A DNA stretch of 60,000 bases. Origin: Membranipora membranacea. Its lineage: Eukaryota > Bryozoa > Gymnolaemata > Cheilostomatida > Membraniporidae. Where the stretch lies: positions 23,004,001-23,064,000 of the forward strand of contig OU612068.1 in assembly GCA_914767715.1 (NCBI GenBank), given 5' to 3'. The notes beneath the pieces were generated by a model, which did not search any database, had not been told where the DNA came from, and worked only from the letters and a program-made list of their open reading frames with translations. Below, in pieces: positions 22,801-32,210 of this stretch (the first letter of the stretch is position 1; the number at the start of each line of letters is the position of its first letter). Made by a program: the position numbers and the translations under genes.

Positions 22801-25800
22801 TCAAAATTGATTATCAAGATTACAATTCAATTCTCTCACTTATTCTCATTTGTGATGTCATATCTCGGGAACGGATCTGAGTCGTTGGCGTTGATGTCAA
22901 AGCTAGCCTCAGGCGACTGTAAATAGAAGATGGAGTATATTTTAAGAGTAAAGATATATATCCTTACTGTGTGACCTTATATTGGGCAGATGGTGTTGGA
23001 AACCATCACTTTTGTGGCAGAGCTGGAACCGTCGGGTGGGGGCAAGAGTCTGGGGGGGGGGGGGGGCTCAGAGGCAGAGAGAACGAATTGCGGTTTGAAG
23101 ATTCATATTAGGCTTTTGTGTGGTCAATAAATTGAATCTATGGTCAACCTTTCGTGCGAGGCTGTAGAGAGAGACTTAAAGGTAAGGTCTTGGAATGTTT
23201 CCATCTCTCTTATAATCTGATCTCTACCTTATTAATTTCTCCAAATTTAGATGAACAAGCTGAGAATGGATGCAGCATCGGGGCAGGCATCTCTCAGCAG
23301 GTGTTATTAATAATGAGCTAACAACAAATGCGTAACAGCGGCCCCGCCAAAAGCGCATTCCTTCACCGACAAAATTAACACAAATAGAAAGTTGCAAATG
23401 TCATGACCGTGTTGAGAAAAGCATTGCAACATTAAGGTTACATGTACTGAGTTTCACCTTTCAAGTATCAACAGATTAGGAAAGGGGAGTAACCCAGGAT
23501 TATATGGGACCAAATATATAAAAAAAAAAGCCCATTTCAACAGCAAGGTTACATGAACTTGTGAAAATTTCACCTTCCAGACATCAGTTCTGGAAAAGGG
23601 TGTAACCGTAACCTGTAACCGGAGATCAATTGACAGACAAAAAAAATCATATTTAGTGGCTACTTTCCACGTTCAAATTAGGTAAATTGTAGGACAAAAA
23701 AGTGTTCTTAGGTAACTGGATGTTGTACGTAAGATAGGCTCTGTAAAACATACAGGTGCAAATAATAACGTTATGTACAGCCTACTGATCTCACCTCTTT
23801 GGCATCCTTTAGCAGGGTTTGTTAGGTAGGTGTTATGAAGATATGTAGGTTTCCTTTGAAATTTTTTTGGGCAACAACAAACAACCGAACATGTGACCAC
23901 ATCCTTTTGCAAACATGGGAAAAACACATTCTTCTGCTCAAGCCAGATACAAAAATATGGGCCATTCATGCTATTAACATCATACATATAGAAGAGTTCA
24001 GTATAACGCTTACATAGTTTTCTTGTATATCTGTATGGTTCCACTCCAGGCCATCGTCGAGGATGGATAGAATGACACCTTTACCAGTGTAACCCTTCTG
24101 CCACGCGGCTACCACTCCGAGATCAGCCTTCACAGATTGGGTATCATTCTCAGGTGTCTTAGCGTGATCCAACTACATAACAATAGAAAGCTTGGCGGTA
24201 ATAATATAAATGGTGAATATAAGCATAGACGTCCAGTCTGTAACGCACATGTCTGTATCCAACTTATTCTGCTGGTCAAGACAAAACTACATGTGAAAGA
24301 CATGTCAGATTGCTTGAACAACATGATCGTGTGAGAATCATACAAATGTAACTCTAGGCATTACAACGGTTTTCCATTTGATGTGGCATCAATGACAGGC
24401 AGTCTAACTCTAAGTGGTACGCTGGCCATACACATGATATTTACCATATACCAATCCTGCTCCTTCTTCACCCACATAGGATCATTGAAAGAGGCGGCAA
24501 GTTCGCCATAAGCCTCGTTTTCTATTTCTCTATCAGACTCAGACAAGTGGTGGGACCAGGCATTCCGTTTCTCCCTGATTTTGGCGACCTGTTGTTGAGA
24601 CCACTTCACCTACAACAGAACAGCCATACCGGTTCACATAATAGAGGTACTGTTATCTCTCAAAAAATTGGCGTATTTAATCTAAACAACGCAACAAAAA
24701 TAGAGTCGAACATGTTCATAAGCGATTGAAACTTGAAATGGCAATCAGCATTTTTGGACTCAGGCTCCAACTAGGTGCTGACTTATAAGTTTTTTTGACA
24801 GATCACTCTAAAAACAAAGCTGAATGTAGCCTAGACCATTTGTGGATCGTGTCTTGAAATGCTTGACTTCGTTGTAATCTACCTGTGGGTGCCCAGCCAG
24901 TAGGTTAGAATGATGCTCAGATTCTCGTTTGTGCCTGTTTGGGACATCTTTATGTGCGAGTACATGATAATCTCCAAGTCCAACCTGCAGAGTAAAAATA
25001 TCAATGTATATAGTATGATGTCAGCTGTAACTTGAGATAAGCCGTTTGGGTTTGGAATTCATACATTCAACAAACATGTTAATTGCCCAGGAAACAAAAG
25101 TAGCAGCCGCTGACTTAACCACTGAGGTTGCAAACGACATATTCGTAATGGCAATCAAAGCAAAGCTGGGGGAGGTTGATGCTGAATGTGTCACAGCCTA
25201 CAGATGCCGATGTGACCAAAAGTGAAATTGAGGTGCACATGGGCATTTGTGGTCCTAGAACAGGGTGCCCATCGATTTCCATCAGCTTTTCTTCCATGGA
25301 TGGCAGTTGTGCCAACCTAAGAGCTCATGCCGAGTCAACCGATCATCACAGTTCTCCAACTTCCTCATCAGGTTTTTGGCGTCATTAAAAGTTTTTCTTA
25401 TGTTTAGGTCATCAAGTAAATTGCCTGGCCAAGGTTCTTATTGCCACCAACTTCGCAAGTAGTACTTCTTTTGTGTAAATAGGTGCTTAGGCCCTAGAGG
25501 ATTAAACCAATTCTAAATAATAAAGGTTCTGAACAGAAGCGTTGAGTGGATGGGTGCCCGACTGACTTGCTTCAGCTACTACCCCTCTTAGCATGGGCCC
25601 CCTGGGAGATGGAAAGCATATTTCACACATTTCTCACTCCTTTGGGATTGTGGGGTGGTTTCATATGGGACCAACAGTCGACATATATATATACCTTGCA
25701 ATATAAAAACTAGATGCAAGCAAAAAGCTCCCAAGGGGCTTCATTGTGAACTATTACCAATATTTGAGGTACATTACATAACATTAATTAGGCTTAGTAA

Positions 25801-27813
25801 CCTAATCAGTGGAGAATTTAAACTCTATCTGTGACCTCTCAGTTGTAACTTCTTGCCTGAACCTATGACCATTCAGACTATCACTAAAGCAAGGAGTAAC
25901 AGGGTAACCTGTTACTCCTTGACTAAACTAAAGGAGTTAGAGTCAACAACTCATTGAGTCTAGCATACCAAAAAAGGGTTCAGTGAGGACTTTACAAGCT
26001 CTTTAGTTGGCTCATTACAAGCATACTCATCTTTCATGGGTAGTAAGTGAGCAGTTTTGTGAGTATTATATGTGTTAGTTTCTTATGAAGCATCTAAGAG
26101 CTCTACACATGCACCTGCTGTTGGACTTGACCACCACACACAATTAGTAAATACCAAGAGTAAAGTGTTAGAATAGACAAAAGGTATGCTTGTACACAGT
26201 GAAATAGATAGAATTGTAGAACACTGGGGATCTGGAGTCTGAAGGCTTCCACATCGCCATTAACACAGGGCAAAGATATAAATTCACATACCTTGCATTA
26301 CATGATTACATTTTGCAGAAAATTGACTGGGGAGTGTGAAAATTCATCTAGCATGTGGTTAACTTTCGCGCCATAATTTAATCCAATCACTGTACTATAT
26401 TAGGCAACAGATTTAAATGTTAGTTTTCGTAGAATTTTCTCACTATGTCAACATAGTCAACACCATGCTATTATAGTGAATCGTCAATTATAAACCCATG
26501 CAGCCCATGATTGGGTTATCTTTGATGGATTTGGCCTCTCAGGATCTGACCAGCCTCCCCTCCATTGATAGGATATTACTGTCTGTGGAGGCTGATTGGT
26601 TTTCCATCTGGTGCAAGTATTCATTCAATATTATTTTATCTTTAGAGTTATGAAATAATGGGGGCTTTCTGCTAGATAGTATGAACAGCGTTTTGCCGAA
26701 ATACAGGATCCTTTCCCAAAAATGAAAAACAATATGGCTTTTGCTTTAGAGAAGAAATTCATGTACATTCATCGTTAGTAGAACAAAGCTAAAATGTGGT
26801 AAAGCGTGAATAAAACTTGACGATCATTTAATTTGTCAGATAAAGACTGAAATAAAGTTCATGTTTTCAAATTTTTGATTTCAAGTTTTAAAAGAAACCA
26901 AAATATTGAGTCAAACTCCTTGAAGCTCCTCATTAAACCACTGATACAATCATGTATCGGGAGTCAGCAGCCAACAACCAGAAGATTTTGTTACAAACAG
27001 TTTTATCTGTTATTTAGAAGCTGACGTCTTGAAGTCTGAACTTAAAATAAATATGTGGTGTGATATAAAAGGCATGAGGTGTGCTCAACCTATCAATTCT
27101 ATCGCTAATGGCAGCAAGGCAGCAATAAAGTCGAGCTTATGCTATGAAAATTAAAGCCTGGGCTGTGAGATAGCACTTGCCTTGTCGGAGTCAATTAAAA
27201 TGATTCAATCAGCATGTTTTACTTGACGTTTAAAAAAATGGAGCGAGCAGCAAAAATTGGATTGTGGTTTTTCTGTTTGAAACAGGCAAGCGCACTAATC
27301 ATCAAATTAATCTGGCTAGAGTTAGTTTCTTTAGTCTGGCTTCTGAAAAACACATCACATTTAGGGACACCTTACACTGTTTGATGGTACATACATGTGT
27401 ATATATACGGAGCATTCAGACCAAGTTTGGTCCATTTGTCTATATTTGGTCGGAGCTGCTTCACCACACTGGTCACGCAGCAGGCGTACGGCATGACCAG
27501 TGGATGGGAGCAAATGGAATTCAGGCAATTGTATTAAACTTGACCTACGGAGCATTGTATTGGAAATAATCATCATTAAAAGTATTATATTAAAGTGCGA
27601 CCATCAATTTCTATCATTGCCCGTTCGCTGTCATCAGGTTAACTAACTTACTGGTTCTATATATTCAAAGCCAAGCTGAGCGGCCACTCTCTTAGCTTCA
27701 GATGTACCGCCCTGAATTTCAGCAGCAAACTGGTTCACATAATGACCATTGTGATCATGTGAAGACACCAGCCAAATCACCGTCACCAACGTGGTGGCAA
27801 ACAGCCAGTGCAT
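10757..27813 (-). CDS. PCSK1-like: PC1/3-type prohormone convertase (kexin/subtilisin family), 14 exons, complete
   Basis: This is a calcium-dependent serine endoprotease that cuts precursor proteins after paired basic residues in the secretory pathway. Joined exons (27813-27652, 24984-24883, 24609-24445, 24172-24014, 22916-22840, 22326-22065, 21432-21220, 20060-19960, 16571-16455, 15268-15158, 12702-12554, 12134-12001, 11747-11601, 10819-10757) give 653 residues and a TAA stop. Visible features: signal peptide (about 1-18); pro-domain with a secondary HKR site (72-74) and the primary autocleavage site REKR (100-103); catalytic Asp182 in [11 protein letters not shown]; His223 in HGTRCAG; oxyanion Asn324 in WASGNGG; Ser397 in GTSASAP; P domain with KRGDL and [11 protein letters not shown]. 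Asn rather than Asp at the oxyanion position excludes PC2. [23 protein letters not shown] and DPMW favour PC1/3 over furin. There is no transmembrane segment and no Cys-rich tail. The C-terminal tail is shorter than in vertebrate PC1/3 (about 750 residues) and ends in an amphipathic [14 protein letters not shown]. Confidence 0.93.
11601..11747 (-). CDS. Convertase exon 13 (P-domain end, tail)
   Basis: It encodes the last P-domain strand ([12 protein letters not shown]) and a basic tail containing NHRREYN. 147 nt, phase 0-0. Confidence 0.85.
12001..12134 (-). CDS. Convertase exon 12 (P domain)
   Basis: It encodes [18 protein letters not shown] and [19 protein letters not shown], strongly like human PC1/3 (FMSVHTWGENP). 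Confidence 0.93.
12554..12702 (-). CDS. Convertase exon 11 (P domain, KRGDL)
   Basis: It encodes the P domain with [20 protein letters not shown] followed by [11 protein letters not shown]. The RRGDL motif of the family is KRGDL here. The donor GTTTGA is weak but gives the right phase (1) into exon 12. Confidence 0.88.
12703..15157. other. Convertase intron 10, no gene seen
   Basis: 2.5 kb of AT-rich intron. The small frames at 12955-13140, 13213-13467 and 14608-14799 lack recognisable motifs. C-rich stretches occur near 14731-14760. Confidence 0.6.
15158..15268 (-). CDS. Convertase exon 10 (catalytic/P-domain boundary)
   Basis: It encodes [20 protein letters not shown], matching FGFGLLNAKALVDLA of PC1/3. 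Donor GTATGA, phase 2-2. Confidence 0.9.
15269..16454. other. Convertase intron 9, no gene seen
   Basis: 1.2 kb of AT-rich sequence without coding or repeat structure that I can support. Confidence 0.6.
16455..16571 (-). CDS. Convertase exon 9 (catalytic domain end)
   Basis: It encodes [17 protein letters not shown] (NLTWRDMQHL in the family), then the loop to GFKVNHR. Phase 2-2. Confidence 0.92.
16572..19959. other. Convertase intron 8, large, no gene seen
   Basis: 3.4 kb intron. It contains the candidate cryptic exon at 19679-19743. The plus-strand frame at 18401-18721 (106 aa, hydrophobic start) is not supported by any motif. Confidence 0.6.
19679..19743 (-). other. Candidate cryptic or poison exon between convertase exons 8 and 9
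   Basis: A 65-nt block has a good acceptor (CTTTCTTCCCATGCAG) and a consensus donor (GTGAGT). Joined to exon 8 in phase 2 it hits TAG about ten codons in, so inclusion would stop the protein just after the catalytic Ser. Joining exon 8 straight to exon 9 restores the conserved [12 protein letters not shown]. The block is therefore not part of the main transcript; whether it is ever used is unknown. Confidence 0.25.
19960..20060 (-). CDS. Convertase exon 8 (catalytic Ser)
   Basis: It encodes [20 protein letters not shown] with the nucleophile Ser397, followed by [12 protein letters not shown]. Exit phase 2. Confidence 0.93.
20061..21219. other. Convertase intron 7 with a small palindrome
   Basis: No gene. 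At about 20574-20590 the sequence reads GGGAGGCAGTGCCTCCC, a perfect 8-bp inverted repeat about one base. It is followed by a further GCCTCCCCTAG that extends an imperfect hairpin. Confidence 0.6.
21220..21432 (-). CDS. Convertase exon 7 (oxyanion Asn)
   Basis: It encodes [12 protein letters not shown] with oxyanion Asn324, then DNCECDGY, and ends in the [10 protein letters not shown] loop. 213 nt, phase 0-0. Confidence 0.93.
22065..22326 (-). CDS. Convertase exon 6 (catalytic His)
   Basis: It begins NHGTRCAG with charge-relay His223, then [19 protein letters not shown] and [17 protein letters not shown]. Donor GTCAGT, phase 0. Confidence 0.93.
22627..22647. repeat. Inverted repeat, 10-bp arms, 1-bp spacer
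   Basis: CTCTCTGGTC-A-GACCAGAGAG, a perfect palindrome in convertase intron 5. Confidence 0.9.
22840..22916 (-). CDS. Convertase exon 5 (calcium-binding loop)
   Basis: A 77-nt exon encoding [20 protein letters not shown], aligned with PEASYDFNDND in human PC1/3. Exit phase 2. Confidence 0.9.
23052..23066. repeat. Poly-G run (15 G)
   Basis: Fifteen consecutive G in convertase intron 4. Confidence 0.95.
23434..23608. repeat. Degenerate direct repeat, two copies 111 bp apart
   Basis: The copies at 23434-23495 and 23545-23608 share AAGGTTACATG, TTTCACCTT, CAG-A-T and GGAAAgGGgaGTAACC blocks. This is a diverged duplication in convertase intron 4. Confidence 0.6.
24014..24172 (-). CDS. Convertase exon 4 (catalytic Asp)
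   Basis: It encodes [20 protein letters not shown] and LEWNHTDI. The first Asp of DDG is the charge-relay Asp182. Donor GTAAGC, phase 0. Confidence 0.93.
24445..24609 (-). CDS. Convertase exon 3 (pro-domain end, mature N terminus)
   Basis: The primary autocleavage site KIREKR is followed by a Ser/Glu-rich segment and [16 protein letters not shown], matching the PC1/3 mature N terminus (NDPMWNQQWYL in human). Phase 0-0. Confidence 0.9.
24883..24984 (-). CDS. Convertase exon 2 (pro-domain)
   Basis: It encodes [20 protein letters not shown], carrying the likely secondary (internal) pro-domain cleavage site HKR. 102 nt, phase 0-0. Confidence 0.85.
24985..27651. other. Convertase intron 1 with a coding-like relic and a palindrome
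   Basis: 2.7 kb. The part at about 25070-25470 is richer in GC than its surroundings and has short protein-like open frames on both strands broken by stops (see findings). A perfect palindrome lies at 25890-25921. The remainder shows nothing I can name. Confidence 0.5.
25890..25921. repeat. Perfect inverted repeat, 14-bp arms, 4-bp loop
   Basis: CAAGGAGTAACAGG-GTAA-CCTGTTACTCCTTG. It could fold as a hairpin on either strand. Confidence 0.95.
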
Positions 27814-27814
27814 C
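27652..27814 (-). CDS. Convertase exon 1 (start, signal peptide, pro-domain)
   Basis: ATG at 27813-27811 opens [18 protein letters not shown], a signal peptide. Directly upstream, the sequence TTTTTTCACAG|G ATG shows a splice acceptor one base before the start. At least one non-coding 5'UTR exon must therefore lie to the right of 27830. Donor GTAAGT, phase 0. Confidence 0.87.
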
Positions 27815-27829
27815 CTGTGAAAAAATGAA

Positions 27830-30800
27830 GAATTTTATGTAGCCTATCTTCTCTCTGTAGGGTAGGAGTAATCGCCCATCATGCTTATTTGGCAAGAAGC
27901 GGTGCTTTCTCAGATTCTGTAGTCGAATGAGATGGAATTTGACCACACACAATGTTTTTTGGTAGATAGTAAAGCAATAAATTCATTATCTATCACATTT
28001 TCAAGGACCACCAATTTGTAAACCTAATGAGGCTTTATATGCTTTAATTCACTTCGATAGGTTCCAAGAATGCATTTAGCTGAACTGCAGCTGTGACTTT
28101 CCCGAAATGCCGACCTGCGCAAAGGTTGAAACACATCTAAACTATAAATCGGATCGCAAAAGAGGCAACAGTTCCGTTCTGACAATGGCATTGATAGTTG
28201 AAACAAAACTATACCTAACAGCTCTATCATTACCAACCTTTACAAAGCAGAGCTAACGGAGCTCAAACGAGAAGTAACTCCTGAGAATTTACAAGAGGTG
28301 AAGTGATTTTCCGGAAACCTCACTGGCAAACTAGTTAACTACTACTGCTGGCTACTAGTATAAGGGATCCTAGTGGGTCGAAGATTGGTATAATATTGGT
28401 AAATACATATATGTGGGAACCAGCATATTGTTAGTTAGTTGATAACGCCAATCTCTATGCTATGGCCATTATGGTGGGTGATGGCATTGGTATTACACAT
28501 GTTGTGTTTCTCTGTTCTTCATCTGCTCCGTGCTTTTTCAAGTAAAAGCCCTAAGCTATATAAGAGTTTTGCTTCACCATCTATGTTTTGTTTTAAATAC
28601 CAGGTAATGAGTGGTAAACCATTGTCTAATTTTCTAGAATTTGATTGTGTTTACCAACAGAATGACAATATGCCCTAAATTAATGCAAACATTCATATAC
28701 AGACACCACTACAGCAAAGATTATAAATTCTACAGTAAATTACCCTATCACAGCAGCTTATGTGATATTACATTGACTCTTATGTAACATTTGTTTTGTT
28801 ACATGGAAATATCATTATTTTTGGCATCTGGATAATAATCTCCACGCTGTTCATCATATACAAAGTGGTGACACTACCTACTGAATCTAGCATTTATTAG
28901 GGTTCTTACAGTAGTTTGTGGTGGAATTCTCGAGGGCTCACACTATGTAATGACTAACCTCTCCACTATCTCTTTTGTTTCAGTCGCCTACTTGTGTTCT
29001 GGTTACACAGCAGACTTTAGGTCCTCCTTGTAATTAGTGTGATAAATTCTTGATCAATGACATTACTGACCTAACGCTGATTGTTTGATGTTTGGTGCAA
29101 TAGAACTCCTGCCTTGGTGCAGAAGTGTTTTGATTGAATAGAACCATAAGTTTATGGTGAGAGCTGTATCACCAATGTTGTCATTGTTTACCAGACAGGG
29201 TGTTAAGTTGTCAAGTGGTGTGTCTCCCAACATCTACTCAACCACATGCAGGGATCTCATCACATGCCTGTGAGGGGGAACTCGGCAGAAAATTAAAAGG
29301 CAGTAAAGTGTTTAATAACCGCCATAGGCTTTATCAATCAATTAGCAGTGCCACCAGTTATTAGGCAGACCAAAAGGCATGAGTAAACGCCACTCTCAGA
29401 GCTGGTATTGAGGCCATACCAAACCACATCCAACAAGCAATTTCCCCAAATTTAGGATATTTCCTGTATCATTAGAAGTGCATGCATACTTCTCATATGG
29501 CACTTTCAGTATTGGCTATGATTCTATGTAAAAGGATGACGGTTTCAAGCAAATTCCGTCAACTTCGCTGAAATATTTCACACACAAGATTTTGAAATTT
29601 CTTTCCATAGATCACAGAAAAATGCAGCCAGTATAAAATTTTATCAATACTAACATTGTGATGGGGATTTGTACACAAAGGTTAGTGAAATCACAATATA
29701 ATTATACCTTGTTACAACATGATTTTGTGCTTGCTACAATGATGTGTCCATTGAAAAGCAGCCGACGATTGAAGTTAGCCGCTGTATTTAGTGATTAGCG
29801 AGGATTTAACCTACAGCCAACACTTTGCCTCTGATTTTCACATTGTTATCACTGATCATTGGACAAAGACGTTTATCAGCCTTCAACCGTCTAGAGATGC
29901 AAAGCATGGCACTTGTATAGGTTTCCTCGATGTAAACCATGAACAGTTCCGTTGAGATGATTAGTGCATATCACAGGTTTCGCATGATTACAAGCATTAT
30001 AAGATTACATCAAAGGCATTAAACTCAAATTTTACACCTTAGGAGCCAAGGTAATTTTAAGCTTGTTGGCGGTGCGTTTCAGTTTATTCAATTTTAGCAC
30101 AAATTCTATAATTTTCTGCACCTTATGACTTATAAGCGCGCTAAAGGGAAAAATCCCTGCGCGACAAATAGCAGTTTGTCAGGTTTCCTTTTATGTAAGA
30201 CGAGAATACAATCAGTGAGCAGAAATGATGGTGCGGCAAAATTGATCCTGTAATCTGTCAAGCCGAAGCCAACATGTGCTGCAGATTTGAGAAGATTTCA
30301 GTGGAAATTGCAGGACATACACGGCTTCCTTACCACATTTAGACTCAGATCACACGAAATCAAATTAAATTTTTACCATCAGCAACTTTCAATGCTATTA
30401 CTTTAGGCGCCTGATTGCCAGCTACTAAAGTACAGCCTATTATAGCAGGGGTCGAAAAGAATGTGCGCTCCAGGGAAGAACGAAAGGACGTTTGTCTTAG
30501 GTAAAAGAAATTGCAGGAGAAAAAGAAAGTCGCAAAAATTCTTGCAAACATCAATTAGCAATAAATCATCTGTCCTGTCTGAAGCTGTCATGAAATTTTA
30601 GGGATTCCGTATGAGAGAAGTTTTGTGTTTGATGAAGCAGATTCCACAGCAAGTAAACTTGTAATCATTTGTCAGTGTTTGATTAAATTGCACCCTTGGT
30701 GTCATCTAATCAAAAGGGTAATAAAACTACTCTATTTTTCACAAAAACTTTTAACGATTTGACTACCAATCAGACAAGTTTGGTGTGAAGCTACACATCA

Positions 30801-30946
30801 ATAATTTCTATGAATTTTCAGCATAAATTGTTATCGATTGCATAAAGTTTTCTATGTTTGCTCAACATCTGTATGCAAAAAATATTCTAATTTTGTTATT
30901 TTTTTGAGGTGTTTGACAGATGAATACGTTTTTTTCATTTAATGTT
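27830..30946. other. Intergenic region, convertase promoter and 5'UTR exon expected here
   Basis: 3.1 kb between the convertase start exon and the Tbx2/3 poly(A) site. The acceptor at 27815-27825 requires an upstream untranslated exon, but I cannot place it. No coding region is recognised. Confidence 0.5.
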
Positions 30947-30952
30947 TTTATT
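30947..30952 (-). terminator. Poly(A) signal AATAAA of Tbx2/3
   Basis: First AATAAA on the minus strand after the TAG stop, giving a 3'UTR of about 0.7 kb (31656 to about 30930). Confidence 0.5.
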
Positions 30953-31656
30953 CTTTCAAGACAACAACAGTGTCAAAATGAATGAGACAGTAATGAGACG
31001 AAAAAATACATAAAAATGCTGTAATAATAAATAACAAAAATGACCTACGCAAAGAAAAAGGAGGAATTCTAATAGCAACAACAATGATAAGGAATAAACT
31101 GTAATGCAACAAAAATATAGAGAATCTCTGGGCTTTTTAATACAATGTAACATAAATTATTTAGTTGGCAAAAAAAAACATTTTAGAGCATCACTAATTT
31201 TTCATCATCTAGGATAAAAAATTGTGAGCTCTTTATATCAAAATATCAACACAACTGAGTATGCTTTCATTCACATTATTATCAAATAGAGGCTTTGACA
31301 GACAAAAATGAGGAATATTGTATGGTAATAATTATACACTAAACTTTTGAAAAGACTAGACTAGGGTTTTTCTTCTGAGTTAGCATGAAAAATATGAACT
31401 ATTTTAATCATTGTAGCGAAGATTCTTTCAGATTGTACATTCAAGAGACAAAAATGTGTGACATCAAGGGTAATAAAATTTGCTGCCACCGAATAATAAG
31501 AATGTATGTAAGTGCGTATGACTAGGTCTTGCACTAAAAACATACACAAGTCACAAACACCTTTCAAACTGATTGTCACGAAACAATTTTTATGACACTA
31601 AAACATTTCTTGTAAAATGACCTGACGTTAACTGGAAAATAAGAAGGTTAATCAAT

Positions 31657-32210
31657 CTAGACTTCTCCTTTAATTCGAGACAGCGTGCTCAGAAGGTTTT
31701 TCAGATCCTCGCCTGCGTTCGAAACAGGATTTCTAGAGAGGAGTGACGCTGCCGCAGAGACGGGTGGAAGAGCTGACGATGTTATCGGCATTGAATATGG
31801 ATTAAACCTGTGCGGTAATGACATTGAAGGTCTCTGTAAGACGCCGTTGGGTGAGAGTCCATCCATACCGCCGACGGGTGGGAAACCTTGTCGTAGCAGC
31901 TGACTAAATAAAAATGGATTCATTAACGAAGCAGCTGCTGCGTTGGGGTTCAAGTCCATGGCTGGAGGTAAAAGTCCTGCTGGGTAGCTGGGCTGTGACA
32001 TGTAGCCGGCGGCCATGGCGGCCATGTTGCCGGTAGCGTGACAGAGGTAGGAGAACATGGGGTGATTTGCTGATGGATGTATTACTGTCACATTAGGAGG
32101 TGAATGTTTTCTCAGTGAGGTCGGTGGCTCGGGTGAACCACTAGAGGTGACAGACTTTGTAGGAGATTGTTGGTTTTCTCTCATTATTTTAGGTTTGCTG
32201 CATTCTGCGT
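31657..32210 (-). CDS. Tbx2/3 exon 6 (C-terminal region, stop)
   Basis: 554 nt. It encodes a Pro/Ser-rich start, an alanine- and methionine-rich region ([34 protein letters not shown]) and the last helix [17 protein letters not shown], then TAG. Confidence 0.9.

Noticed and set aside
10757-27813. Identification as furin or PC2
   Set aside because: No Cys-rich region or transmembrane segment as in furin, and Asn rather than Asp at the oxyanion hole excludes PC2. Closest motifs are those of PC1/3.
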